From Isoetes taiwanensis (lineage: Eukaryota > Streptophyta > Lycopodiopsida > Isoetales > Isoetaceae), in the NCBI GenBank assembly GCA_021234155.1, contig JAJEKV010000181.1, positions 126,001-190,000 on the forward strand: a stretch of 64,000 nucleotides of DNA, given 5' to 3'. The position numbers and the translations under genes were made by a program. Positions 11,251-23,034 of this stretch are shown here, one piece after another. Positions within the stretch are counted from its first letter, which is position 1; every line of letters begins with the position of its first letter. The notes beneath the pieces were generated by a model, which worked only from the letters and a program-made list of their open reading frames with translations, was not told where the DNA came from and searched no databases.

Positions 11251-11879
11251 ACGCGATGAATCGTGTTGGTGCGGGAGTTACAGGGGTTTGATAGCTTCTA
11301 CACACTGCAAGACAGGTGTGCATGGCTGGTGAGGGCGCTGCTTGCAGCTGCTGAGGCTTCCTTTGCAGTGAAGGGCCCTCCAAGGAGGGACACCGCACAT
11401 TTTCCTGAGAACCCGTGGTTTGATGCTGATTGCAAGGCTCTAAAGAGCCGGTTATACTTTGGTAATAGATCCACGCTTCGCGCCCACCGCCCCCCGCAAG
11501 ACTATAAGATCTTCCTAAAAGCCAAGAAGGGGAGATACATGGCGAAAACCCGGGAGCCTTTGCTTTTGACATGCTTATGGCGAGAGCCAAAAGCTTTTTT
11601 GCGTAAGGTGTTATACAAAGAAGAAGCCCGTGGCTGGTAATGTAAGTGTGGAGCAATGGATGCACCGCTTGCGGGAGTTATATGACCCCCGTGAGCTAAT
11701 GCCGGGGTCCCGATCGTAGGAGAGGTGCTTTGCACTCACGCGGAGGATGTCCAGCAGGGTCTCGTGCATCCGGCGAATGGCAAGGCAAAGGATTTTACGG
11801 GGGCTGCAGGCGAAGCCATTGAAGTGGGGTGGCCCATCTATAGTAGGGCCCCGACGGTGATCATTAACCGTGCTCGAAA

Positions 11880-12830
11880 TGCGAGGGCCTCCCCGTGAGT
11901 GGATGGTTAGTAAGGTTGTTCCCGCTCATAAAGCCGGTATCTGGATGAGCCGTGAATTACCGGATGATTATGGTAAGCTTCGCTCTTTGCAAAGCTCTGG
12001 CGGTGGTGGTGGAGAAGAAACTCACTAAGTGGGCCGAGGAGGCAGGGGGTGCGGGCAATTGGCAGGCGGGCTTTCAGCCCACCTCACCACCTACGACCGA
12101 CCATATCTTCACTTTGAGAGTGTTGATGGAGGCAAGCCGCAATGCGCCGACAGGGACTTGTATTGCTTTGCTTTGTAGATTTTAAGATCGCATATGATAC
12201 CGCCCCCGAGACATGCTTTGTGGCGCAGGGTTGCAAGAATTGCGAAGTTCCACGAGAGTTGCGTAATGTGGTGCACCAGCTTTATGATGGGATTTATGCT
12301 TTGCCGCCTTTATGAAGATCGGCGGTAGCTAGCACTATGGGAGTTAAGCGGGGCTGCCCGTTGTCTCCAACGCTTTTGGGTTGTACATTGATAGCTTGGA
12401 GACGTGGATACAAAGACCATGGGGAGCCGGGGGTGCAATTATCCGATGCGACCTCGTGGGCGATTACTATATGCGGATGATGTAGCTTTGCTAGCCCACA
12501 CGCCGCCAGCGATATCACGCAGCAGATTTGGATGCCCTCGGTGGGGTTCCGTGGGGCAACGGAATGACAATGAACTTGCACAAAACTAAGCTTCTCGCGA
12601 TCCTCGTCCTCGCAACACCCTATCCCCGGAGTTATATTACGGGGGACGGGAAGTGGAGATGGTCGCGAGCTTCAAGTATCCGGGAATTGATTTCACTACT
12701 AACATGCCGTGGTATGAGTGTGTGGAGAGGAGAGCCGCTGGTGGCGGAAGGTTTTATATGCCGTGCAAAAACGCTGCGTGTTGCCGATAGATCTCTCGGA
12801 TCGGGCGAGGAGAGCACACCTGTTTAGAGC
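11880..12830 (+). pseudogene. LINE reverse transcriptase, frame-broken
   Basis: The catalytic motif LLYADDVALLA is encoded at about 12460-12495. Upstream are RT-like fragments (ALAVVVEKKLTKWAEEAG near 11990, and WQAGFQPTSPPTTDHIFTLR near 12060-12115) corresponding to palm motifs preceding YADD. The expected GxxQGCPLSP motif appears in degraded form near 12345-12365 (KRGCPLSPTL). Downstream sequence to about 13700 has the loose pattern of the LINE C-terminal region. Confidence 0.65.
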
Positions 12831-13895
12831 TTTGGTCGGCCGGTGCGTGCTATATGGGGTGGAAGTTTGGGGCCCAGCAGCTTAGCAAAAAATACATGGG
12901 ATAGGTTGGAAAGGGTGCGAAAGCTTTCTTGACATATAGCTTGGGAGTGAAGGACACCGCATCGTGTCGAGATTTTGTTGTATGAGGCGGGGTTCGGCCT
13001 TTACTGAAGATTCGCTATCTTGCGCAGCATCTTACTTGCTTCCATAAGGTGGATGGGATGGATGAGCATCGCTTGCCCCCACAGTCGCGGTTGTTAATCC
13101 GAGGGCCCCCAGCCGGTGAAGAGGGTATGGCACGAAAGCACCGTAAGGGATGGTTTGGGAGGTGGTCTATGGATTACCAAATGATGGTGGTGGCACCGCG
13201 CATTCTCGATGCGCAGAATGGGCAATTGGATGCGGGCTATGCCGCCACCCTGTGGGATGCCTCTACTCTTGCAAAGCCCAAGACGAGCACTATCACGCCG
13301 ATTAATCCCGGCCTTGAGCATGGACCCCATCGGTACCAAAAGCACACATCTCGGTGAAGAAACGGAGAGCTATTGCTGCCATAAGGGCGGGTTCCCATTA
13401 CCTCGAATTGAAACAGTCGCCGGGGTTGAATGGCGGGCACGGGATCCCCTGGGGAGGAAAGGATATGTCGGTGTTGTGAGATGCACGTGATAGAGGATGA
13501 GCACCATGCCCTCCAAATGATGCCCAAAGATATGCCCATGTCCGGAAAGCAAAGGCACACCGATCTTAGATGCTCGACACACACCGCTACATCGAGCACT
13601 TGCATCACCTATGGTAGCGGGTGGGAGCTTACATCCTGCAGATTTCGGCCGTCAGACTTGCTCTTCTGGGGCATGGTATTTGAGAGCCTACTGCTAGGGT
13701 TTTTCCTCCCAAGTGGGGGTTTTTTCATCCCGGTAGTAGGGTTCTACTGTACAGTTACATTGTTTGTTTTTGGTGTTGGGGTTTTTGGCTTTTTTGCCTG
13801 TTCTCTGCATGTACCGTCTCATAGGCCTTTGGCCTCCGTGGACGTTAAAATAAACTTCCTTCCTTCCTTCCTTCCTTCTATTCTATTCCTACAAT

Positions 13896-15979
13896 GAAAT
13901 CATTAGCTATGGTTTAAATATTTTTATATTAAAAACCACTTAACTAATGAATTTATTGGTGCATCCAAAATGGGTTCTCAAAATCACACTCTTTCAGCTT
14001 AAAAATCCACAGGGTCTTATGACCATAACTGCATGTAACCTTTGCCAACTGATCTCTAAACTAGCCTTCATCAACGAGAGCCAAGAATTACTGATTTTCA
14101 AGAGTTCTACTTATTAGTCTTAAATTACATGTTATTCCTTATTACATGGTATTCAGAAGCAATACAAGTTCTTACATATTTTTGTCCTTGTTTTGTACCA
14201 AATCGCTTGCAACTTGCCTGTACTTACTCGGTGGATGGCCTACTAGATTCCAACACCATGTACTTGTCTATTCTTTTTCTTATATTTGTGTATCTTAAAA
14301 TAACAATTGGTTAACAAGCAACAATTTAACAAACCTAAATATAAACAACAAACAAAGAGGAAACTCCAAAACATTACAGGAAAGGAACAAAGGACAACAT
14401 AGACTACCTTCGGCTCTGATTCTTGGCATTGATTTTCTATATACCAGTGACCCACAGCCAAATCGGCATGCTTCGGGCCCAAATCGGTATGCTTCTGCTG
14501 GATTTGGATCCACTTTCAGGTAGTTGTGTCTCCTTCTAGTGTTGCAGAATGATCATACTGACCTCTAATTTTACCAAGGCCCTTGTTTCCTTGAAAACGA
14601 CCTCTTAGCAAGTCAAATTAACCTGTTCCAGGTCATTTTCAAGTGTTTCCAATAGATCCGGTTCCAGGCTATGGTGATCTTCTTGCAGATAGAAACCATT
14701 GTTGCATCCCATAATTTCTCAAGTAGATCCCTCCTGGATCAATTTCGACCTAACTCTGAACTCGCCCTCTATTTTGCCACGTCTATACGATTGCAACTCA
14801 AGCTTATCCTTTTGCACATAATCTTTTCCTGCATACCCAGCTAGTAGGTCAAAGCAATCACATGAATAATTCGTGGAAAAGTAAAGATAAGCTCAGGTTT
14901 CACGTATCCAGCCTCTAGCAAGCCTTTAACATGATGCAAATCCAAGCTTGCCCTCAAGTCAAGAGATATGCAAATCTAGCTATGGCAACATTTGAAATAT
15001 CAGTTGAATCCACAGAAAAACCCCACCCGACAAGGCCGTTTGATGCAGTCCATCTTTGATGCCTTCCCAGTGCTCTTCTGCTTTAATGCTCTGCAAAAGC
15101 TCTTGCAAAGTCCTAAAAAAGGCAAAACTCTTGCTTTTATGCTCTCCACGCATGCATGCATGCATTCATGTCAAGCATGTGTACATATGTATCGAGATAT
15201 GTATACTGATCCACAAGTGGCCAAGTCCATTACACATTGACTCAATGATTAAAAAACTGGCTCAAATGGTTTCCAATAGCTAAATGACAATATGGCATGA
15301 TATTGCATTGACCATTTATCAATGTGGGAGAGGTTTTTTTCAAATGGTCTTCATTGAAAGTGTGCCACAATAGCAATACAACTCGTTTTGCTTTTGATAC
15401 ACGATTTTACTATGAAGTTATACCACAAAATTGTAGGATAAAAACATGATTTATCATGTGTTGCTTAGTAATAATCTTCTTACTCTTCTTGAAAGGATGC
15501 TTTGCTTTATGACCCCCGCAATCGCAGCAACATGGTTTGTCTCCAGCTCATTTTAGGACTTGCAAAATAAATATCATATTCATGTTCTACCATATTAAAC
15601 TGCATCCATCAGTTTCCCAAGTATCTAAGACTTTATGGACTAGAAAAAGGATTTGGGCATATTTAATTTTGGGAGAGTAAGCACCCAATTCCATGGTAAC
15701 ACAAGAATGTGATGGATTGGATCCTATGATCTTAATTTGCGAACAATAGTTCTAACTTGTATTCAACCCTTTTATTCGCAAATACTATGATATTCAAAAG
15801 TAATCCTTTGTTATGTGGTAAATTCCTTTTGAACCCGTCCCTCTTTCTTGAAAATTCCCCAACCCATTTGACTCAATCCCTTTTTCTGAAAATGCCTCTT
15901 GACTCAATTCCTCTTTTCTTGAAAATACCCCGATGTGCATTTGCAATCCCTTATTTCTACTAATTTCCTCCATTAGTAT
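13896..15979. other. Intergenic, nothing recognised
   Basis: AT-rich DNA with no sustained frame and no known motif. A short ATGC-alternating run lies at about 15151-15172. From 15830 to 15960, 'cccttttctt(g)aaaat'-type words repeat imperfectly; copies A's other flank (18290-18420) carries similar words. Confidence 0.5.
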
Positions 15980-18265
15980 AGCTACCATAATAACAGGGGT
16001 TACTTTTGTATTTTTGTACACTTTTCAATATGGTTTTACTATGATTTTGTCATGTATTCAAGCAGATGTACTAATGCGTACATCTAGAGTGCACATAGGC
16101 CTGCATTAATTTTAATGGCCTTTCCCGATGGCTTAACTTTTTATCGTGAACTCGTGGCATGCAAGACCTCTAGAGTTCTACTTTGGAGTTTCAAATCTGG
16201 CATGTCTGGGAGGGCAGGCCTTACAAGGGGTTTTTTGCTGGTCCGATCAGCTTAGGACTCCAAACTACAAGCGCCCATGTCAAAAAGCTTCGATCTAATC
16301 CTTAGGAAAGCTATGAATCGTCCCAAATGATGCCCAGATTTCCTTCTCGCAACAGTGATCTTTGCAGGTAACGCTTCCATATTATTTGGTCTGATTAATC
16401 TTTCTTTTTGAGTTTGCAGAAAATCAACAAAAGGAATTATTTTATTGGGAAGTTTAAGCTTCAACTGGATCTTGCTTGGAAGTGGAATTGATGACATGGT
16501 TTCCGCAGAGGAAAGATCAACCTTCCACATCCACAATACCATGGAGGGATTCTTCATCTGTCCATCAAAAACTCTACTTTCTCCAATGGTATTTATTTCA
16601 ATTTGTATTTACACCTCCTTCAGCAGCCTTGTGTAATGATTTTTGGATTCCTTGATTTGAACATTGCAATTAAGTTAGCAGATTCATTGTGGATTCAAAA
16701 GAGATGGGTGGCATTGCAAATCTTTAGAGCTGTGATGGCATCTTACTGTTGATCATAATTCCAGGCACAGGTAGATCATGTGCATATAAAACTTGTGCAG
16801 CTAGGCCATGTGCATCAGACACACAGGACATTCCATGAGCTTTTGGCAATAGTTAGAAATGCTTTGTTGGCCCCTTTGCAGATGCTTCTTTGCAAAAGCC
16901 AGCGATTAAACACGTTAGAGTTCTGTAGTTTCTACTATTATCAATTTATTACTCACATCTTAAAACCAATCTAGACTGTTGTATACTTTTGTGGGCAGCA
17001 TGTCTTGATACATGGATAGTTTGGTACATTTTTCGTGTTTTCGTGTATTTCAAAAACATTGTTGCTTTATTGGTGTAACTCGCTATATATTTGTGGCTCA
17101 ATAACAACTAATATTTGTGATTTTTTCCAGTGGCCTTACTGTTGGCCTTGCTATATATATAGATATTCGAGAAGATGTGTTCAAAGATGTGCCTTACAAG
17201 CATGGAATATCTGATATGTAAGATAACGACTTGAAGAATTATTTACATTTGCTGGTAACCATGATCAATCTTTCATTTTTTGCAGCCTTTCTTCAAACTC
17301 ACAGTTATGTTATGTTCTACTAAGAGGTGATGCAACTTTCAGGGGCCAATCTTGCCCTGGTTTTACAAATTCATTGAAAACATCTAGAGAATTTGATTTC
17401 AATCCAGGTTAAAAGCTCTATCATGCTACCATATATTGGCAATACATATACCGACAAAAGTACATTTCAGGATAAGATGTTTGGTTCCACACCTCTTTCT
17501 TTTTCTTATTATGTCTGCTTACTTAGTGTTATTGTGATTTGACTAGTGACTTAAACAAATGTGACATCCTTCATGGCTCCATTTCCTCAACACATGTTCT
17601 AACATATTTAGCATATGGAATTCTACTACATAGGGATATTGTAAGTGGTTTACATCATAAATGCATTCTCTTTAGCATTTTACATGCAGGTTTTTCACGT
17701 TGTTTTCATCAATATTAGGGTTTTCTTTTGTGCTCTCGTTATAGTTATTGTTTTCATCAATATTGTAGGGTTTCCTTTTGTATTCCAATATGTAGAATGG
17801 AGACCCTCATAATGACTTAAATTTTTTGGCCTACTTGCTTATTACAAATATATATTATAGAAATTTTTGCAACGCAACTGTAAGTGGTCTTCAAGGCCAC
17901 ACTGTCTTAGGCACAAGAACCTATAGCGATGTACACAACATTCGTACACAATTCCCAAGGCCCTGAAGGGGCCAAAAAATTTTTAAGCTAACATAAACCA
18001 TTATATCCAACATTTTTAAATTAAAATCTCCCTGAAACCCCCTTTGGTTTGGGTGCATGTTCACACAGGGGATGACTCCGGGCAAGGAGAGCTGTTCGAT
18101 GGGCATATTTGCAAGTTATTCTTTGATCTAGACCGTAGGTAGCGATCCTCATTTGTAGAGTATACTTGTACAAGTTTTGATATACTATATAATGAGGTTT
18201 GCAAAATACTATAAGGTTTGAGGCAGTGTACTTAATGGTGTTGATTTTATATATGTATTATACAG
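15980..18265 (+). mobile_element. Constant-end repeat family, copy A
   Basis: The left end (15980 to about 16120, AGCTACCATAATAACAGGGG...) matches copy C at 51830 and the reverse complement of copy B ending at 29972. The right part has two shared blocks. S2 (about 17958-18090) contains AAGGCCCTGAAGGGGCC and CCCTTTGGTTTGGGTGCAT. S3 (about 18095-18265) contains ACCGTAGGTAGCGATCCTC. The interior is unrelated to B and C. It includes exon-like stretches (for example around 16760-16880) that may be captured gene fragments, unrecognised. No transposase was seen, so it would be non-autonomous. The right boundary is approximate. Confidence 0.6.
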
Positions 18266-19100
18266 TTTTAGGATGTACAAATGGACAATCCCATGTTTCT
18301 ATTAATCTTCTATTTCTACTAAATTTTCCCATTATGTTATACCTGTTTTGTTCAAGAATCCCACGTTTCTACTAATCTTTCCCCGTAGGATATACCATTT
18401 TGTTCAAAAATCCCTCGCTGCAAAGAAAACAACCCATGCTCTCAAGTCTCGAGTCCCCTGATTCCTCAATGGGGGGTTTTCGGAGGAATTTGAGTACCTT
18501 TTTCATTGTGGTTGTTGTGGAATGGGAATGGCTATTATGATGAATACTATGGTTTGTTCATACTCATCCCTGATAATGGCTACTATGGTGGTTTTCAAAA
18601 TGACAAGAAGTGTAGACCTTGAATAGCTCCGGTCATGCAACACCGACAATTGTTCTGGCATCAAAGCTTGAATGCCAACACGTTATGCATACTTGGATTT
18701 ACTTGGCGATTAGAAAAAAATGCCAAGAATCTGCGGACCCACAATGATAGAGATGGACATCAAAACAAAATAATAGAATCCACATGATATGTAGCACTTC
18801 TTTGCGATTTACTTTTTGCAAACGAACATATCAATGAAAAACACTAAGGCAACATCACAATAATATTTGCCCGATCAAGGATCATATTTTTAGAACATAA
18901 GATTTGTGAAGGTTAAAGGGGATATTGGTATGGAAGTACATAAAGATGATGTTGGCATCTGGCTTTTGGGAAGGAGGTTTATTTTCTGTTTTAGCAAAGG
19001 TGGAGCGGATAGGGCAGCGCATGCTGATGGTATAGATGGCGATGAAGCAAGGGGCTTCTAATTTTGGTCGTTAAAGGTGTCAACAGCATCATGCGGTTGA
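18266..19100. other. Spacer before Rep-like gene
   Basis: AT-rich sequence with 'cccatgtttctattaatct'-type imperfect repeats. Between about 19010 and 19125 an inverted pair GGATAGGGC...GCCCTATCC encloses a GGGGCCGGCCC palindrome. This could form a hairpin just upstream of the Rep-like gene. Confidence 0.35.
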
Positions 19101-19210
19101 AATTGGGGCCGGCCCTATCCATTTCGGCAAGCAGCAGCCAGCAACGACCTGCATCAAACAGGTGAAAGCATTCCTAATTCCGGTTTCTTTTCTGAGTTGT
19201 GTTAGAGATC

Positions 19211-20231
19211 ATGTTCATGAGGAGAGTAGCTAGAAAGGGCAAAGTTCCTACTGCCCAGGCCGACGTGAATTCAGGTTCTGTGCAGACTGATACTTCCTCT
19301 GCCATGCCGAGTCATGCCATGCCTAACCTTGCATAGAACTGGGAGGCAATTGAAGTCTCTGTAACACTGGGATTGTCTGGGCAAGATGACCCCCTTAGTT
19401 TCTTTGATACCTTTTCTTCCATTTGTGATAGAAGATGTATTGCTGGTGCAGTTGCCGTGGAGAGGGGGTCTTCTGCAGACCGCCCTCATGTCCAATCTGT
19501 GCTAAAAGCTCGCTACAAGACACCTAGGGCCTTGAATGGGGCTATAAAGCAAGATTTCAATTGGGCCTCTAAACTAGCTGGTGTTGTTCTAGTGTGCAAA
19601 GTGCTGAAGAACAACGGATTGCACTGCTTTGATAGCGTGCTCGGGTACTGTATGAAGGACGTAGATAAGGTACACTATTCTTGTCATCTCCATAACATCT
19701 CTGAATCCATGATTTTGAACAGGAAGGACTTGTATCTGAGGTGGGTTTCTGGGGACACCAAAGGTTTGTGTGTATTGGACAACAAGAACCTGTTGAATAA
19801 GGCAGCTCACTTTGTATTTTATCACGGAGGTCGGAGACTCACTCCTAGCTTAAGGTTTAATATTTGGAGGACGCTGAGGAGTCGGAAGTACACTTTGAGC
19901 AGTAGCTGGATCATTCTTTCCAATAGCGCTCATGTCAATGAGCACAGGGTCTGCATGGAGGATTCTGCTGAACCCCGCCCATTGCATGCCATCTGATGTG
20001 AGGACCATCCTCTTTGGTTTGGCTGCAAGGTATATGGCAGTGGGACGGAATGGTCCTGGGCGCTGCAGGTATTGGGACGACTCCATGCTACCAGATGGGA
20101 GGGACTGTAACTTTGAGGATCTTGGTGATCCATCCTTTAGCTCTGAAGTACAAATTCCATATCATAGTATAAATTACATCCACATTTACACTGGGGACCA
20201 CACCATGGCTGTTGGTCAATTCCTTGTGTGA
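19211..20231 (+). pseudogene. Rep-like HUH endonuclease (Replitron-type), one stop and one frameshift
   Basis: The ATG at 19211 opens a frame with one in-frame TAG (19334-19336, codon 42) and then 207 open residues to 19996. Two rolling-circle Rep motifs stand out. RPHVQSVLK near residue 93 is the H-x-Q form of the HUH metal-binding motif, preceded by VAVERG. GYCMKD near residue 146 fits motif III (Y-x-x-K, nicking Tyr plus Lys). The 53-residue spacing fits single-Tyr Rep proteins. Coding then shifts frame near 19950 and continues (VRTILFGLAARYMAVG) to a stop at 20231, about 340 codons in total. HUH enzymes nick and join single-stranded DNA. Among eukaryotic elements, Replitrons, Helitrons and integrated CRESS viruses encode them; no helicase was seen, which argues against Helitron. 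The call rests on motifs alone. Confidence 0.55.
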
Positions 20232-20320
20232 TTTGTTTGCTTGTATAGCTCCAGTTGTGTGTTTATTTTTGTTTTTCTTCAATAAAGCTTGTGGTAGTGA
20301 CACGTTCTTGCAGGATTTGA

Positions 20321-20727
20321 ATGGAAGACGATGGGAATTCCGTGGGTAAGATGGGCCACTCGGTTGTGAGCTTGGATCCCTCTCTTATTAGTTCTACAAT
20401 TGATGCATCACGGCCTAGTTCTTAGGTTTATCCTCCAGAGGCTGAGCAAGTTTTCAATGCAGAGGAGTTCATATCTAGCCTTATCCAGGTTGGTATGGAG
20501 GCCCACAGGATTGCAGCTTCAGAACCTTGAGGAGATAGCTGACAGGTTTCTATGCTGCAATTGACTCGGCAATCTCTAATGTTGCTTGGGAGCAACTTGG
20601 TACTCCAATGTCTGAGCTACATGCACTTAGATCACACATGAGCCTTGCCAGGACTCTTCTGGCCCAGGAGATCTACCAGCTTGATGCAGTCATCAGGCGG
20701 GCCGCATATGGGGAGCCCATGAACTAG
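20321..20727 (+). pseudogene. Small second ORF downstream of Rep-like gene
   Basis: The ATG at 20321 follows a TTCTTGCAG that could be a splice acceptor. The frame reads MEDDGNSVGKMGHSVVSLD, meets a TAG after about 34 codons, and continues PPEAEQVFNAEEFISSLIQV. It then shifts frame once or twice before AAIDSAISNVAWEQLG and a clean end at the TAG at 20725-20727. Together this would be about 135 residues, acidic and helical. The protein is unrecognised. Tandem placement 90 bp after the Rep-like gene, same strand and same level of decay, suggests both belong to one mobile element. Confidence 0.4.
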
Positions 20728-20740
20728 GTCATTCTGTTTT

Positions 20741-21402
20741 TTGCTGTTGTGGTTAACCATGTTGTGTAATCAGGTTTTTCTACAGCGTTCTCTTGCTGGC
20801 GTTGGTGCCAGGTGTACATTTTCCGAGTCCATGAATATGCAATGCTTTTTATGCTCATGCCTTGCTGTCTTCCTCGGGTTGGCCTATGGTTTTAGAAACA
20901 TCGTTTTGTTGTGCATTTATTGCCATGGTTGCTAACACTCTCAGGATTTCAGCGGGCTTTGGCCCCTAGGCATAAGGCTGATCCACTATTGAGGGATATG
21001 TCTTATGCCTAGATGAGCATTGGCATTGCACCGGGGTTCAATTCCCAGGGCTCATTGATGGCCTTTGTCTATTGCATTGTAGCTCTTCTCCTTTTTCAAG
21101 GTGCGCACTATGTATAGGAATCATCGGATGCATGCCACTGCCCATTGTTACTTGCAATAGCAGTCAGTATCCTGGTCAGATCGTCCCTATACATAGGCTT
21201 ATTGCGAACATGGATGCACAAACTTGTTGTATACACAGGCATGTGAGTTATGAGCATTGGATACAAACTGGAATTCGATTCCTCAGGCTCATCTCATCTT
21301 TGAATGATGCTCTTGTGTTTGTGTTATGCAGCTGTATTATATGGATCCAGTTTGCATAAATATGGTTTTGAGCCATGGTGTCGGGTCAAGGGGCGCCCCT
21401 TT
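20741..21402 (+). other. Hydrophobic broken frames and GC palindrome after Rep-like genes
   Basis: A 64-residue frame (20741-20935) and a stop-interrupted frame (about 21013-21380, with LMAFVYCIVALLLFQGAHYV and LLLAIAVSILVRSSLYIGL) are strongly hydrophobic, like membrane segments. They may be a third decayed ORF or chance. At 21389-21402 a perfect palindrome AAGGGGCGCCCCTT precedes T/A-rich sequence; it is a candidate hairpin end for the Rep element. Sequence from there to 22200 shows nothing recognisable. Confidence 0.25.
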
Positions 21403-22204
21403 AAAAGCGGGTCAATTTGACACCACGAAGATCTTCAATGTGCGTGCAGGATGTGCGTAGAGGGAATATCCTGTGCATTGTGCCAGGATCCGAGGGCTCA
21501 GAAGCCATAAAACACGATTTAAGCCATAGTACAACAGACAACATATATAAATAGTATTTCGCAACATCTTGGAGCTTGGGATAAAACTTGGAAGTTGGAA
21601 CGGCAAGTTTGGACTTAAATTTCTTATATGGCATTGCTATTTCACCATAAGCTACAGGTTTGTGGGAGGGTTTCAAGGTATGGATCTAAGCACTTCCATG
21701 CAAAGTTGATGTTCCATTGTGTGCATATCCATTATCCAAATTCAGAGCATTTATTTGAACCAAGATTCTTTGCCCTGATCTAGATTCAATAGAGAACTTC
21801 TTAACCTAAAACCAAGAAACTGGCTGTACCGTGTATAACTGGGCACATCCTTTGTTATTAAATGGCAAGAGAATGCATGGATTCGGTTTTAGCTTCATAT
21901 GAGTAAGTGCGCCGCATAGTTTTCTTTGCAATCTTATCTTTCGATGTGTTAAAAGAATTACAAAGTGTGTTTCAGCTTCGTGCAACAAACACGGCAGTTT
22001 AAGGAAAGCACACAAACTATTAGAGAAGATGTTGCTTCATTTGTTTCACAATAGACTTCATAAACTCCATCGGCCCTTATCTTTTTCTATTTTCAGGGTA
22101 AACCAGTGCCAAAGACAGCGCTTTTAGTAAGGATTTCAGTAAGGATTTCTTCTCTAGTTTGAAAAATGGTTGAATTTTGATATTCGTCACAGTGAGAAAT
22201 CTGT

Positions 22205-23034
22205 CTTGAGACAGATTGACACAAGTTAGGGTTGCAAGTGAATATAAGATCATCTCCCTTAACGCTCATGCTACATCTGCTATTAAGATTAATAAAGCTA
22301 TAACAGACTTCTTCCCTATTAAAGCCGGTGTTAGGCAAGGGTGCCCCCTGTCACCCTACCTCTTCATTATGGTGGCAGAGATATTAGCTAGAAGAGTCCT
22401 TCTGTTACAAGCTGCTAACCAACTAGAAGGCTTGGTTATGCCCAGATCTAATAGGAACCTTACTATCATGCAGTATGCAGACGATACATTTGTTTTCCTT
22501 AAAGCTGAAACCTGCTACCTGGAAGCCTTCCTAGGGGAGTTGCATAAATTCGGCCTAGCTTCTGGTGTTAAACTTAATCTTGACAAATGTCATATTATGT
22601 GGGATGCGCAGAAGCCTGGAGTGGATCTGAAAGGTATTAAATGTTTAAAAGGGAATGAACCAACTAAATTGCTTGGGCTCCCCCTCAATGCTTCCCTTCA
22701 CCTAAAAGGTCTTTGGAAACCCATACTTGATAGGATAAAGAAAAAAACCAATGTCTATGGTCAGAACTTGACGTTTGCAGCCAGGACTCATATTGCAAAC
22801 ATGGTGCTCTCAAGTACTCATGTGTATTTCTCCTCAGCTTTTTTAGCAGATAAGGGAACATATAAGGAGATAGAAAAGTGCATTCGGGCTTTCATTTGGC
22901 AAGGGATACATATAGTCTCTTGGAATGAGGTAGCTAGGAAAAAGAAATACGGAGGTCTTAGTTGCAAAGACTTGCACAAGCAGGAACAAGCGCTTGTTGC
23001 CAAATACGTCTGGCGCTGTATGGATAATCAGGAG
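22205..23034 (+). mobile_element. 5'-truncated LINE, upstream half (interrupted by LTR retrotransposon)
   Basis: An open frame shows plant LINE reverse transcriptase motifs: GVRQGCPLSPYLF near 22330-22370 and QYADDTFVF near 22470-22500. These are followed by the thumb-like region (EPTKLLGLPLNASL) and KKKYGGLSCKDL. It lacks the endonuclease and ORF1, so it is 5'-truncated. The frame runs to 23034, where an LTR begins. The same protein resumes at 36016 after removal of the 13-kb insertion and one copy of AGGAG: ...MDNQE joins SPALDFIHYW. Confidence 0.85.

Larger units (their letters stand above)
8990..13895 (+). mobile_element. Full-length but degenerate LINE (non-LTR retrotransposon)
   Basis: In order the element shows an ORF1-like coiled-coil region (9031 onward), an apurinic-type endonuclease, a reverse transcriptase, and a 3' end with the block GGCCTCCGTGGACGTTAAA near 13830 followed by a TTCC tandem tail (about 13857-13878). 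The same 3' block (xCCGTGGACGTTAAAAA plus a short simple repeat) ends the elements at about 43.2 kb (minus) and 48.8 kb, so all three use one 3' recognition end. Frames are broken dozens of times, so it is not autonomous now. The 5' boundary is approximate and no clear target duplication was found. Confidence 0.75.

Noticed and set aside
15980-18265. Calling copies A, B and C ordinary Helitrons
   Set aside because: Copy B can be read as starting TC after an A, but A and C do not. No CTRR end with preceding hairpin was found, and copy B is better explained by a TAT duplication.
19211-20231. Rep-like gene as an integrated geminivirus or other CRESS virus
   Set aside because: No capsid or helicase frame and no nonanucleotide origin were noticed nearby. 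Only the HUH-type motifs are present, so a transposon origin is preferred but not proven.
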